Shown here in pieces: positions 12,259-21,820 of a DNA stretch of 64,000 nt. Origin of the DNA: Lithobates sylvaticus (lineage: Eukaryota > Chordata > Amphibia > Anura > Ranidae). The position numbers and the translations under genes are program-made. The notes under the pieces were generated by a model. The model searched no databases, was not told the DNA's origin, and worked only from the letters and a program-made list of their open reading frames with translations. The DNA lies in the NCBI GenBank assembly GCA_028564925.1, contig CM053029.1, positions 191,700,940 through 191,764,939 of the forward strand, written 5' to 3'. Each line of letters begins with the position of its first letter. The first letter of the stretch is position 1.

Positions 12259-15200
12259 GTGATCCCACAGGTCGAAGACTTCGCTGTGGCGTCTTCTTCA
12301 TGCACATCTACAAAGACAAAGAGCAGTGAGCCTGTAACAGGTGTGAATGACAAAGAACAAGATTCAAATGACAACTGTCGTTTGTACACGTTATTAGTCC
12401 ACCCCCCGCCAAAATGTCAACTAAAAGTGATTACTCCGATAGTGTTCGTACACAGCTTGTTGTTGACCATGGCCCTGAAACAGTCGATATATCCAAATTT
12501 AAATTTCCAACCTCAGATGATGGAAGACATCTTGGCGCTAAATGGTTTTATAATATTCATAAAAATGGGGAATGTGTCAGAAGACAATGGAGGATTTACA
12601 GCCAAAACCATCTAAAGATGCTCTTTTTTGTTTTCCATGTCTACTTTTTCCCCAAGAGCCCAAAACTCACATTTTTTTCTGACTTTGACAAAGGTTTTCA
12701 GGATTGGAAACACTTAAAATTCCTCTCTTCAAATTCATGAAAACTCATCCCATCACAGAGATTGACTTTGAAAGGAGATTAAAAATTGGTCAAACTGTGG
12801 ATGCTAAAATACAAAGCAGACTTCAAAAAGAAAAGGAGAAATGGCGCAATATTTTAAAAGTTGCTGTTGACGTTATTTTGTTTTGTGCCAAAAACAATTT
12901 GGCATTTCGTGGAAGCAACTCAAAGGGAATCGCAGGGGAGCCTGAATGTGGTGTATTCCTCAGTATCTTGGAATTGTTAAGCCATTATCACCCTCCGCTA
13001 GCAGCTCACATGACCTACGTGAAAGAAAGTAAACATGCTGTGAATTATTTTTCACCAAAAATTCAAAATGAGTAAATTGTGTTAATAGCCAGAAAAGTAA
13101 AAGAGGAGATACTGAAAAAAATTAAAGCAGCAAAATATTTTTCTATCATGTTTGACTGCACCCCAGTGCGCGGATGGCCATTGTCAAATTAAGGAAAGTT
13201 TCTTTGATTTTTTTAATATAGATAAAAAAACAAGAAAGGGCCTTTCAAATACTATTTTATTAAAACTGCAGGCAGACGGTCTGAAAATCGATGACTGCTG
13301 TGGTCAAGCATACGATAACGGAAGCAACATGGCTGGAAAATATAGCGGAGTACAAGCAAGATTATCTCAGGTTAATGAATTGGCAAGATATATACCCTGT
13401 GCTGCCCACAGTTTAAATCTTGTTGGCTCCCATGCTGCAAGTGTTTTACAGATGATGTTAACATTCTTTGGAACTGTACAGCAAATCTTCAAATTTTTCA
13501 GTGGTTCCACAGGAAGATGGCAAGTTTTAATGCAGAAACTTGAACTTAGTTGAAAAGGTCACAGTGATACCAGGTGGTCATCCAAAAAGGGAGCAATTAG
13601 CGTCCTAAAAAAGTCTGTAAAATCATTTTTTTTACGTACTGAATGACATGACAGATTGCACAAATTATAATGAGGAAACAGCTTTTGGAGCACAAACTTT
13701 GATGAGACAAATAGACTTCAGATTTCTCTGCCTTCTTCACATATGGGAAAGAATACTGTGTTGCATTGACAAGGTCAACCAGTCTCTTCAAAGCAAGGCT
13801 ATTTCTCTTGATGTAGCAAACAAAATGTTAAAGGGTCTCACAGAATCATTGCAGAAAATGTGAAATGATGGAACAGAACCAGGCATAACGTTTGCCAAAG
13901 AGAAATCCTCAGAAATGGAACTAGAAGGCGACTTTTCCAACGTGAGGGTGAAGAAAGTGAAATTGTTTAACCGCTTCAATACCCGCCCATAGTCATATGA
14001 CGCCCACAAGGTGGATCTACCATCCTGGGTGGGCGTCATATGACGTCCTCGGATTCCCGGCCGCCTGGGGGGCGCGAGCGCGCCGCCGGCAGCATCGATT
14101 GGGACCCGGTGCGAGTGCCCGGCGCCGCGATGTCCGCCGGGCACCCGCGATTGCCCGTTAAAACAACGGGACCGGGCGGGACCGTGGAGCTGTAAACACA
14201 CAGCTCCACGTCCTGTCAGCGGGGAGGAACCCAGTACAGAGGAACACATGATCGGTCTCCTCCCCTTAAGTCCCCTCCCCCTACAGTTAGAATCACTCCT
14301 ATAGGCACACACATTAACCCCTCCAGCGCCCTTTAGTGTTAACCCCTTCCCTGCCAGTCACATTTACACAGTAATCATTGCAATTTTATAGCAACGATCG
14401 CTGTGTAAATGTGAATGGTTCCAAAAATGTGTCAAAAGTGTCCGAAGTGTCCGCCGCAATGTCGCAAGTCACGAAAAAAAAATCGCAGATCCCCGCCATT
14501 ACTAGTAAAAAAAAAAAAAAAATTCAATAAATCTATCCCCTATTTTGTAGACGCTATAACTTTTGTGCAAACCGATCAATATACGCTTATTGCGATTTTT
14601 TTTACCAAAAAAATATGTAGAAGAATACGTATCGGCCTAAACTGAGGAAAAAAATCGTTTTTTTTTAAAAAAAATGGGATATTTATTATAGCAAAAAGTA
14701 AAAAATATTGTGTTTTTTTTCAAAATTGTCGCTCTTCTTTTGTTTATAGCACAAAAAATAAAAACCGCAGGGGCGATCAAATACCACCAAAAGAAAGCTC
14801 TATTTGTGGGAAAAAAAGGATGTCAATTTTGTTTGGGTGTAACGTCGCACGACCGCGCAATTGTTAGTTAAAGCGACGCAGTGCCGAATCGCAAAAAGTG
14901 CTCTGGTAAGGAAGGGTGTTTAAAAGCCCTGTATTGAAGTGGTTAATGACAGTGCTTCTGACAAAGACCCCTATCTTTCCCCAGAGCAAAGCTTTAGAAG
15001 AGAAATAAATACAGTTTATGACAGAATTTTAACCAAAATGAAGTCACGATATGAGGCCATGTCAGCTATATCTTCAGAATTTCCCTTTTGTGTGGTAAAA
15101 ACTTGAAGAATCTGAGTTTCAGTGAGCTGAAAACACACTGACTTTGGACTTTGCTACTCATCAGACATAGACATCGAGGAGCTTGTTTCTGAATTATAAG

Positions 15201-15539
15201 TGTTCAAAGAACAAGTGCAGGAGCTGGTCAAGGAATTAGAGTCAGCAACTCCCATGGATTTATTAAAGTGTATACAAGAGTACTCTCTGGGTGATATCTA
15301 TCCAAACATCAAAACAGCACTTCGAATTTATTTAACCTTACCAGTGACCAGTGGCGTCTTGTGAACGCAGCTTTAGCAAACTCAAGTTAATAAAGAATTA
15401 TTTACATTCTACGATGAGCCAAGAAAGATTAACCAGCCTTGCCTTATTATCAATCGAACATAAAATGGTTTCACAGATTAATGTAGATGCCATAGTAGAA
15501 GATTTTGCTACAGTCAAAGCGAGAAAAGTGAAACTTTAG
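12259..15539 (+). pseudogene. hAT transposase (TTF-finger/DUF4371, ZMYM1-like), decayed
   Basis: This is a cut-and-paste transposase related to the vertebrate ZMYM1-like hAT group. A TTF-type segment (about 12414-12640) shows FPTSDDGRHLGAKWFYN and RRQWRIYS. The DUF4371-like core follows at 12704-13075 (FRGSNSKG, GVFLSILELLSHYHPPLAAHM), then AYDNGSNMAGKYSGVQARL and IPCAAHSLNLVG at about 13305-13430, and the C-terminal dimerisation region ASCERSFSKLKLIKNYLHST at 15354-15410. Frame changes lie near 12410 and between 12640 and 12710; a stop is at about 13073; further damage lies at about 13166 and beyond 13550. A 972-bp TTAA element (13971-14942) splits the frame between KLF and NDSASDKD readings. 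It is a dead gene. Its termini and TSD remain clear, so the element itself moved as a unit. Confidence 0.85.
13971..14942. mobile_element. TTAA-type non-autonomous DNA transposon
   Basis: Ends are CCGCTTCAATAC and, on the other strand, CCACTTCAATAC. TTAA flanks both sides (13967-13970 and 14943-14946), as expected for piggyBac or Kolobok superfamilies. The interior has a GC-rich palindromic left part (CATATGACGCCCAC near 14000, its complement near 14040), T- and A-rich runs, and an ACTATAACTTTTGTGCAAACC-like block shared with 54084-54766. It is inserted in the coding region of the hAT transposase, so it is younger than that element. No protein is encoded. Confidence 0.88.
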
Positions 15540-16021
15540 AAAGCCAAGCTAAGCACAGTATGAAGCATAAGCATAATATGAATACAGATTATTATCTTTT
15601 ATTATATTTAGCACCTTTAAAAATGTAAAATTAGTTATCTTAGAAAAAATATAAAACCTATTAAGGTTTATAAGGTTTTATATTTCTTCTGAATGTGATA
15701 CCACGTGTTTATCCTAAATCTCATCTGACTACTATGTTTATATGCAATATCTTTTTTCAAAAGTCAAAACAATTGAAAAGGGACTGTATAGCCTAAACAT
15801 TATCTTTAATGGATATGCAGACAATTAAAAATGAAAGTAATTTCATGTAAAAAACAAACAACTGAAATTCTAACTCTTTAATGAAGAGGGGGTGTCGGGG
15901 CGCCGATACAGATTCTCGCCATGGGCGCTGGAGACCCTAGGAACGCCTCTGGGTGAGAGCATGGATGTAGATTCAGCCCTGGCCAATTAGAAGGGGATGT
16001 GCCCCAAGGAATGCTGGATGT

Positions 16022-16500
16022 CTGTATTTAAAAGAGAAATATGTTTTTTTTTTTTTACCGTTATACTTAGCTAGGTAGATTCAGCCTTGGACCGATGCTG
16101 CATCTGCACTGAGAACCGAGCGATTGAGCACCGCCAATGTCTCGGTTCTCTCAGCTCCCCAAGCAGAGAGCTGCAGCCTGTTAGTCAGCAGCTCTCTGCT
16201 CTGCCCCCCCCCCCCCACGCTCACTGGAGCACTGAGCTGTGCAGGGGTGGGGAGCGGCCGTCTCAGTCTCTCAGCGGCTCGATGAGAGACTGAGACAGGC
16301 ATCAGACCAGGCACCTGGCAGATCCAGACTTTATTGTCGTGATGACGCAGTGCCTGAACTGATTCCAGTGACATCAGCAGAGAGCGGACTTCAGACCTCT
16401 CTCTGCTAAAAACGGGTCACAGGAGTGCAAAACGAATTGCACTCCTGTGACCCATAGGGGAAGCCCAGCCAAACAAACTCAGGCTGGACATGGACTCAGG
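16022..16500 (-). mobile_element. TTAA-type MITE, inverted relative to 56524-56862
   Basis: The left end is TTTAAAAGAGAAATATG. Shared blocks with 56524-56862 (opposite strand) are GACCGATGCTGCATC, GAACCGAGCGATTG and the hairpin GGGTCACAGGAGTGCA / TGCACTCCTGTGACCC. The right part continues into AAGCCCAGCC at about 16470. A C-run at 16206-16216 is a likely slippage site. Confidence 0.7.
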
Positions 16501-16964
16501 GTTAGTCCAGCCCACCTCTGAGGAGAGAGGTTCAGGTGGGGAGGAGGCGGCTGCCTGTCCCCAGCAAAGGTTGCTATGCAGCCGCAGGTGCCAGACCTGA
16601 GGGCCTGAAGCCTGAAAGCTACAACCCAGTGTTCCTGTGCAAGCTGACTGAGGGAGGAAGACTATGGATATGGTCTTATTTCACTGTTATAGAGCGTCGC
16701 TTGGAAGTTGGAAGGAGGCTACCAGCTGTCCCTGGACATTTTGTGAGTACAGACCCTGAAGGGATCCTTGAGACTGAGTGTGTGTTGCTGCAATCCCCCT
16801 CTGGTTCTAGAAGTCAGCATACTGGGTTTGTGAGCTAAAGGAGACACTGGCTAGTGTCTTGAAGACTTAAGTCCACTGACAAAGTCCACTGAGTCTCTTC
16901 TGCTACAGAGAGACTTGTCCATACAGACGCTGTATGGTTCAGCAGATAATCTGCTCCACAGTTC

Positions 16965-17023
<59 letters not shown>

Positions 17024-17245
17024 GTCCTCGCTTGTGCATAGTTTATTTGGAGTAGCCTACTAACTCCCTTCTCCTATCCAGGTACAGAAATTCCAGCAGT
17101 TCCTGCGGGAGCAGTGCTGCACCTGCAAAGTATTCTCATTATGCTGTATAAAGTTGCTTGTCTTCACTGCCATTTTGTGCCTCACAAAAAGTTGTATTCT
17201 GTTGTTTACTTGATGCCGAGGACAGCATCTGTAAAAGGGGGGGAG
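16501..17245 (+). other. Possible LTR-element internal remnant, with GA microsatellite
   Basis: No protein-coding match is seen. A perfect (GA)n run of about 27 units occupies 16967-17021. The segment ends in an A/G-rich tract (17233-17245) directly before the TG of the LTR-like piece at 17246, which resembles a polypurine tract. If so, this is the 3' internal end of an old LTR element. The rest is unrecognised. Confidence 0.4.
16967..17021. repeat. (GA)n microsatellite
   Basis: About 27 uninterrupted GA units. Likely length-polymorphic. Confidence 0.95.
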
Positions 17246-18056
17246 TGTAGGCATGTTCAGTTCAGCCTCCCCGCTATAGGTGGTGCCATTCTGACAGCCC
17301 CTATGCACAGGGAATAGAAGTTGAGAGGGGCTTCTGTTAATTGAGGCCTGAGGTGTCATCAGGGGAGCAACTGTCCGAATTGATTCTGCTGTGCTGAATG
17401 ACCTCTATTGCCATTTTAGAAAAGGCAATGCTAATAATGAGCACTGTTCCACTGCAGTTGGCACACATTTGCGAAGTGGCTAGGTTAGGGACAGGAACCC
17501 ACTAGTGAAGGACAGTGGTGGGAATGCAATAAAGCTACTGAGACAATTTTCTTGAGGTAATCACTCTTGTTAATGTATTGCGCCAAATTCACGAAGCATT
17601 TGCAACATTTATGGTTGTGACAGTGACTCGTGCACCGAATTCAGGTATTTCTAAATTGCATCACTTTTACATTAAGTTGCACTGAATGCACCACTTTTAC
17701 ATTGTGTCGTATTGAATGTGCAAAATGTAAAAGTTGAACTAATTAAGATCAACTCTCTTTTGGCATACAGAGAAAAACTGGTCTCACGTGCATTCTAAAA
17801 GTAGCTCAGCATGAGCCAAATTCAAGTACAGGTTCTAGAAAGGTATGTGAATTTGGCGCATTCTTTACCACTTTTAGAAAGCATGAGAGACACTTTTGCA
17901 AAATCTGCCTGCGCCAGTCTTTGTAAATTCCAGGGAGCTGTTCAGATAGATGGAGACAGAGTAGGGGCCTCACACCTGACCCTGGTAGCTTGTATACACT
18001 GTGGGATCTGGGCTAGGAACTTATATCAGCCCCCTGGGTGCCTTTGCCACTGCCTA
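17246..18056 (+). mobile_element. LTR-like fossil piece, copy 2
   Basis: Begins TGTAGGCATG after a polypurine-like tract. It matches 9591-10000 in two blocks, 17246-17530 and 17963-18056. Between them is an inserted segment containing a MITE (17579-17860). The right part abuts a hAT terminus at 18060. Family undetermined; it looks old and incomplete. Confidence 0.5.
17579..17860. mobile_element. MITE inserted in LTR-like piece
   Basis: Left TGCGCCAAATTCAC (about 17579) and right GAATTTGGCGCA (ending about 17860) are inverted. The interior holds the repeated block CATCACTTTTACATT / CACCACTTTTACATT. No coding potential. Segment ends are approximate. Confidence 0.6.
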
Positions 18057-18306
18057 AACCAGGGGTGTCAAACCCAATTTCATCACGGGCCACATCAGCA
18101 TTATGGTTGCCCTTAAAGGGCCGGTCGTATCTGTAAGACTGTATAAAGGTATCTACTATCATATTAAATAACTGCCTCTGCACAGTGGCTGCCCGTAATG
18201 CAGGGCGCAGGGCGCCGCCCCCTAATCCATGCGCCCAGCCCCTAATCTCCATGCAGGGCACCGGACACATGGATTCCAATTGGAACATAGAGTGTCAAAT
18301 AGCTTA

Positions 18307-18732
18307 AGCCCCATACACACGGTCGGACAATCCGCGGACCAGGTCCGTCGGACCATGTCCGTCATACTTTGTCCGATGTTGGTTTTGCGTACACACGGTC
18401 GGACAAAGTTGTCGGAAAATCCGATCATTCTGAACGTGGTGACGTTTGTTGCCTACGACGGGACTACGTAGAGGCTAGTAGCCAATAGCTTTGGTCTTGT
18501 AATGTGATCTGAGCATGCGTAGCACTTTGTCCGGTCGGACAACCGTACACACGATCGGATTTGGTGTGATCGGACCGTGTTGACGGCAAAGATTTCCAGC
18601 AGGAGATAAGACTTTGTCCGTCGGTCAAACCGACGAACACTGTCCGATGGTGCATACACACGGTCTGATTTTTCAACAACCTTGTCCGATCGGACAGAAT
18701 CCATGAAAAAGTCCGACCGTGTGTATGGGGCT
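18307..18732. mobile_element. PIF/Harbinger-type MITE, TTA TSD
   Basis: Termini AGCCCCATACACACGGTCGG and its inverted copy at the right end (complement of CCGACCGTGTGTATGGGGCT) are flanked by TTA (18304-18306, 18733-18735). The 426-bp interior is a series of TCGGAC / GTCCGA inverted motifs. The 3-bp TWA duplication is the basis for the superfamily call. Confidence 0.85.
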
Positions 18733-18802
18733 TTAGAGTGTTGGTCAGAATTCCATACTTACAGACAGCTAAAATGATCATTAATGTCATGCTGCTGGCT
18801 TT

Positions 18803-19419
18803 AAACTAGAAAAAATATTCAGCGCTGGCACACACGAATATGAGTAAAAATTTAACTGCCAGCAGACACTCAAGGTTAATTCAATCAATACCTCAAATAA
18901 GCATAAAATAAAAATAGTGCTGCGCAATTCATTAAATGTCAATAATCAGTAAATATCTCTCTAACAGTCCCAACTGGTGCACGTGGAGGCAGTATAATTA
19001 ACTGATTGGTGCGGTGAAACATAATAAAGAATGGTAGGTCCAGTGACTGTGATCCCTCCACCACAAATAAAGTTGGCCTCTCACCTCCAGCATTCGACCT
19101 GAAACAGGTCACTATGCAGTGTATGGATCGCTGGGCACACAGATCCTCATTCAGAATGCCGTCCTCAGATCAAAGTCATGGGGCAATTCAATCACACGTA
19201 TAAGAGAGAACAGACCGATCTAATGCTCTCTGTTTAAATGTTTATTAGTAAAAAATTTAACAAATGTGCACTTACATTAAACCGCACTCAGATCCGAGTT
19301 CCGGCGTGTAGGCATACAATGTATTTGTCAAACCAACTAGATGGCCGCGGGTGACGTCATACGTGACCCCCGTACGCGTTACGTCCGTAGGCGGGACTTC
19401 CTCAGCGCGGGGCAGGCTT
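18803..19419 (-). mobile_element. Short Penelope-like/retrozyme-like retroelement
   Basis: A 617-bp insertion is flanked by an exact 13-bp duplication, TGCTGCTGGCTTT (18790-18802 and 19420-19432). Read on the minus strand it begins almost directly with a hammerhead-like motif (19366-19415), continues through a GC-rich leader and then AT-rich sequence, and ends at 18803. It has no reading frame of note. A ribozyme at the 5' end plus a variable-length TSD suggests target-primed insertion of a self-cleaved RNA, as known for Penelope-like elements and retrozymes. Assignment is inference because no reverse transcriptase is present. Confidence 0.65.
19366..19415 (-). ncRNA. Hammerhead ribozyme-like motif
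   Basis: On the minus strand, 5' stem I CCCCG is followed by the box CTGAGGA (19399-19405), which fits the consensus CUGANGA. Stem II AGTCC/GGAC comes next, then GTAA (consensus GAAA; 19379-19382), the mini stem III ACGCGT with cleavage triplet GTA, and the 3' stem I CGGGG. Stem I pairs over at least 5 bp. Deviations are A-to-T in GAAA and one extra A between the box and stem II, an insertion shared by all motifs of this type here. It may be inactive. Confidence 0.6.
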
Positions 19420-20027
19420 TGCTGCTGGCTTTGTCAAGTGGAGTCAAGTGGCGCTCTGGAATTATGCAGGCAATATCAAATGGAAGGTCAATCCGCCACA
19501 GCTCAACGTACTCCAGGCAATCTCTGGAAGAGCCATAGGGTTTCACTGAACCCTGGTTGAGAATGACTGTACTAAAACAACTGATGTTCAGAGATTGTAG
19601 ATATGCTACAGGTTTGGTTGGAGCCTGAAGACATGCTGCAGAAGACAATGAGGGACTGAGGACTTGTTACATGAAGCTAGTAAGGATCACTGTCATTACC
19701 CTTTTCCAAATCATTGCTCCCTTTCCGATAACAGACTGCTGAGGTCCAAGCGAGCTGCTGGAATCTGCTAAATTCTGAGAGAAGACGAGGCAGAGACGAG
19801 GGGGTACTGCGGCTGTACAGAGAGGTGCAGGATCTGTAGGATGAGTTCTGTCATCCTTTCTGCTGCCAACTGCTGAGACGGGGGGGAGGGGGGGATGTTG
19901 CAGCTGCAAGATAGGTGCGAGTGCCACATGACATGGCCTGGTTGGCTGGATTTGCCGTGTTGTGTTTGACACGTGGTCTAAACTGTGTTTACTATGCTTT
20001 GCTTTGTGGACAGGGAGACAGTGCAGA

Positions 20028-20776
20028 TGTCAGGGATTCCGTCCGCTGCGCACTCTAGTGCGCAGGCGCACGAGTCCGGCTCCCCGGCTCATAGCCAGTG
20101 ACAGGGAAATGATACGGCGGCGCACGCGCACTCGCGGTCCCGCTGAGCGGCGCGCGCGCATGCACAGTAGTGTGGCTCGCCCCATGTGACCTCAGCGGCC
20201 CTATAAAAGGAGGACCTCTGTGCCCAGACAGACGCTGGTTCGTCTGACAGCTACTACCTGTTGTATCCTGTACCTTGATTCTTGAAGATTGTCTTACCTG
20301 TTGCCAAACCCGGATCGTCCTGACTACCCTGCCTTCTCCTGACCTTGACCTTCGGCTCGCCTCTGGATCTGTTACCTTCTCCTGTACTTGACCCTCGGCC
20401 TGTATCCTGGACTCTCCTCTCTGCTGCCTGTGTTTGACCCCCAGCCTGCCTTGGACTCTCCTGTGTAAGGTCCCTTGTTCTGTTACCTTGAGCCTTACCT
20501 GCCAGTGTTTGACCCTCAGCCTGCACCCGACTAACCTGTCTGTGTTTGATCCTCAGCCTGCTTGCTGTGCTCCTATCTAGTGATTCTTGGGCCCATCCTC
20601 CAGCTCCAGTCTACCCTTCACTGCAACACCTGAGCCCACGCCTGGTCACCATCCCACCGGTGGCTTGTGCCTCTTGGTGCCAACCGTCCCTGTGTCACAT
20701 TCAGGGCAGTGGGCGCCGAGTCGCAAGGGCAACCGATCTCGGCATCTTGGCCTCGGTGAGTACCTAGTTTATGACA
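20028..20776 (+). repeat. 5' LTR of the Ty3/gypsy fossil
   Basis: 749 bp, starting TGTCAGGGATTCC and ending TTTATGACA. It contains a CCTATAAAAGG TATA box at about 20200 and CpG-rich upstream sequence. The last 200 bp recur at 25321-25520. Confidence 0.88.
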
Positions 20777-21129
20777 GTACGAACCAGCCATGACAGAGGC
20801 CAACAGAGCGGGTTCTCCTTTGGAGATGCTATGCCAGCAGGTGTCTGCCCTCATGGAAGCAGTACAGAAGTTACAGGAAGGCTATGCCCAAGTTGACAGT
20901 CGTCTCCAGCAACTGGCAACCGCCGCTCCCCCAGCAAGTTCAGCGTCCGGGTCAACTAGTGGAACCTCTGCACCTCAGGTCCAACCTCCACCTGCCATGA
21001 TGATGGCCATGCCCGAACCCAAGGTACCAATACCAGAGCGATTTTCGGGTGATCGCAGGAAGTTCAGGTCTTTCAAAAACGCCTGTACCTTGTCTTACAA
21101 CCCCGAACCTTCTCCTCGGAAATCTGTAT

Positions 21130-21820
21130 AAGACAGAAAATGCCTCCCCTGTGCTCCTCTCTGATTTAGTTTTGCTTTTTGTCTCCGGCTTGACCCACTG
21201 ACTTCATGGATTAGCTCTGGACCACCTGGCTCTGCAAAAGACTATTCAAAAAAACAACTGAGCTGCATGGAAAAGTATTAAGCGAACAGTGACTGCGTCC
21301 TATCAGATGCAGTCACTGTTTGGGTATTCCTGCAGGTGCTATGTCTGTCTAAATACAATACTTGGCAGGGGAGATTCCTCCATCGTTGTTCAGCGTGGAT
21401 GAAAAATTTATTAATTTCTCCCATTTAGCCTGTTGGGCAGAACAAAATACATCTACACATGTATGGCTAGCCCCAGACAAGAACAGTTCTTGCAGTTAGG
21501 GGCCAGGTCACCAGGTGAAATGAAAGATAGCCTAAAAACAAAAAGGAATGCAGCCACCACATCTAAGAATTAGTAAGCTGCAATATAATAAATGATTGCG
21601 TTTGGGTTTAATACCACCTTAAAGTGTATATAAATCCTAAAAACAAATTTCTGTTTTTGGGCCCTATTGGTTTTTTAATATACCTCCGAAGACATTTTGT
21701 TCCGTTTGATAAGTGCAAAAAATACCTGTTGATCTTTCCAGAAATCATTAGAGCTGATAACATTCTGTGCTCTTTGCTTCTATTGACTGCTATCAATTAC
21801 ATTGTTCTCATCGATCCCTG
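21130..21820. other. Non-gag segment inside the gypsy fossil
   Basis: AT-rich sequence with no gag similarity separates the two recognisable gag portions. It holds a CTTAAAGTGTATATAAATCC block like MITE ends elsewhere in the window. It is probably an insertion of another element, but clear termini were not found. Confidence 0.45.

Larger units (their letters stand above)
11100..15951 (+). mobile_element. hAT transposon with 8-bp TSD
   Basis: The left end is CAGGGGCGTACC (from 11100); the right end complement is CAGAGGCGTTCC (ending 15951). Both are flanked by the 8-bp duplication GGTGAGAG (11092-11099 and 15952-15959). Inside are a 25-26 bp minisatellite (11655-12022), a decayed DUF4371/TTF-type hAT transposase (12259-15539) split by a TTAA element, and an AT-rich 3' tail (15540-15890) without features. 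Confidence 0.92.
18060..19975. mobile_element. hAT non-autonomous element with nested insertions
   Basis: The left end is CAGGGGTGTCAAAC (18060) and the right end GTTTGACACGTGG (to 19975). The flanks GCCTAAAC (18052-18059) and GTCTAAAC (19976-19983) match at 7 of 8 positions, as expected for an aged hAT duplication. It hosts a Harbinger-type MITE (18307-18732) and a ribozyme-bearing retroelement (18803-19419). Another hAT-like end (GTTTCACTGAACCCTGG, about 19530) may lie inside. No transposase is seen. Confidence 0.65.
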
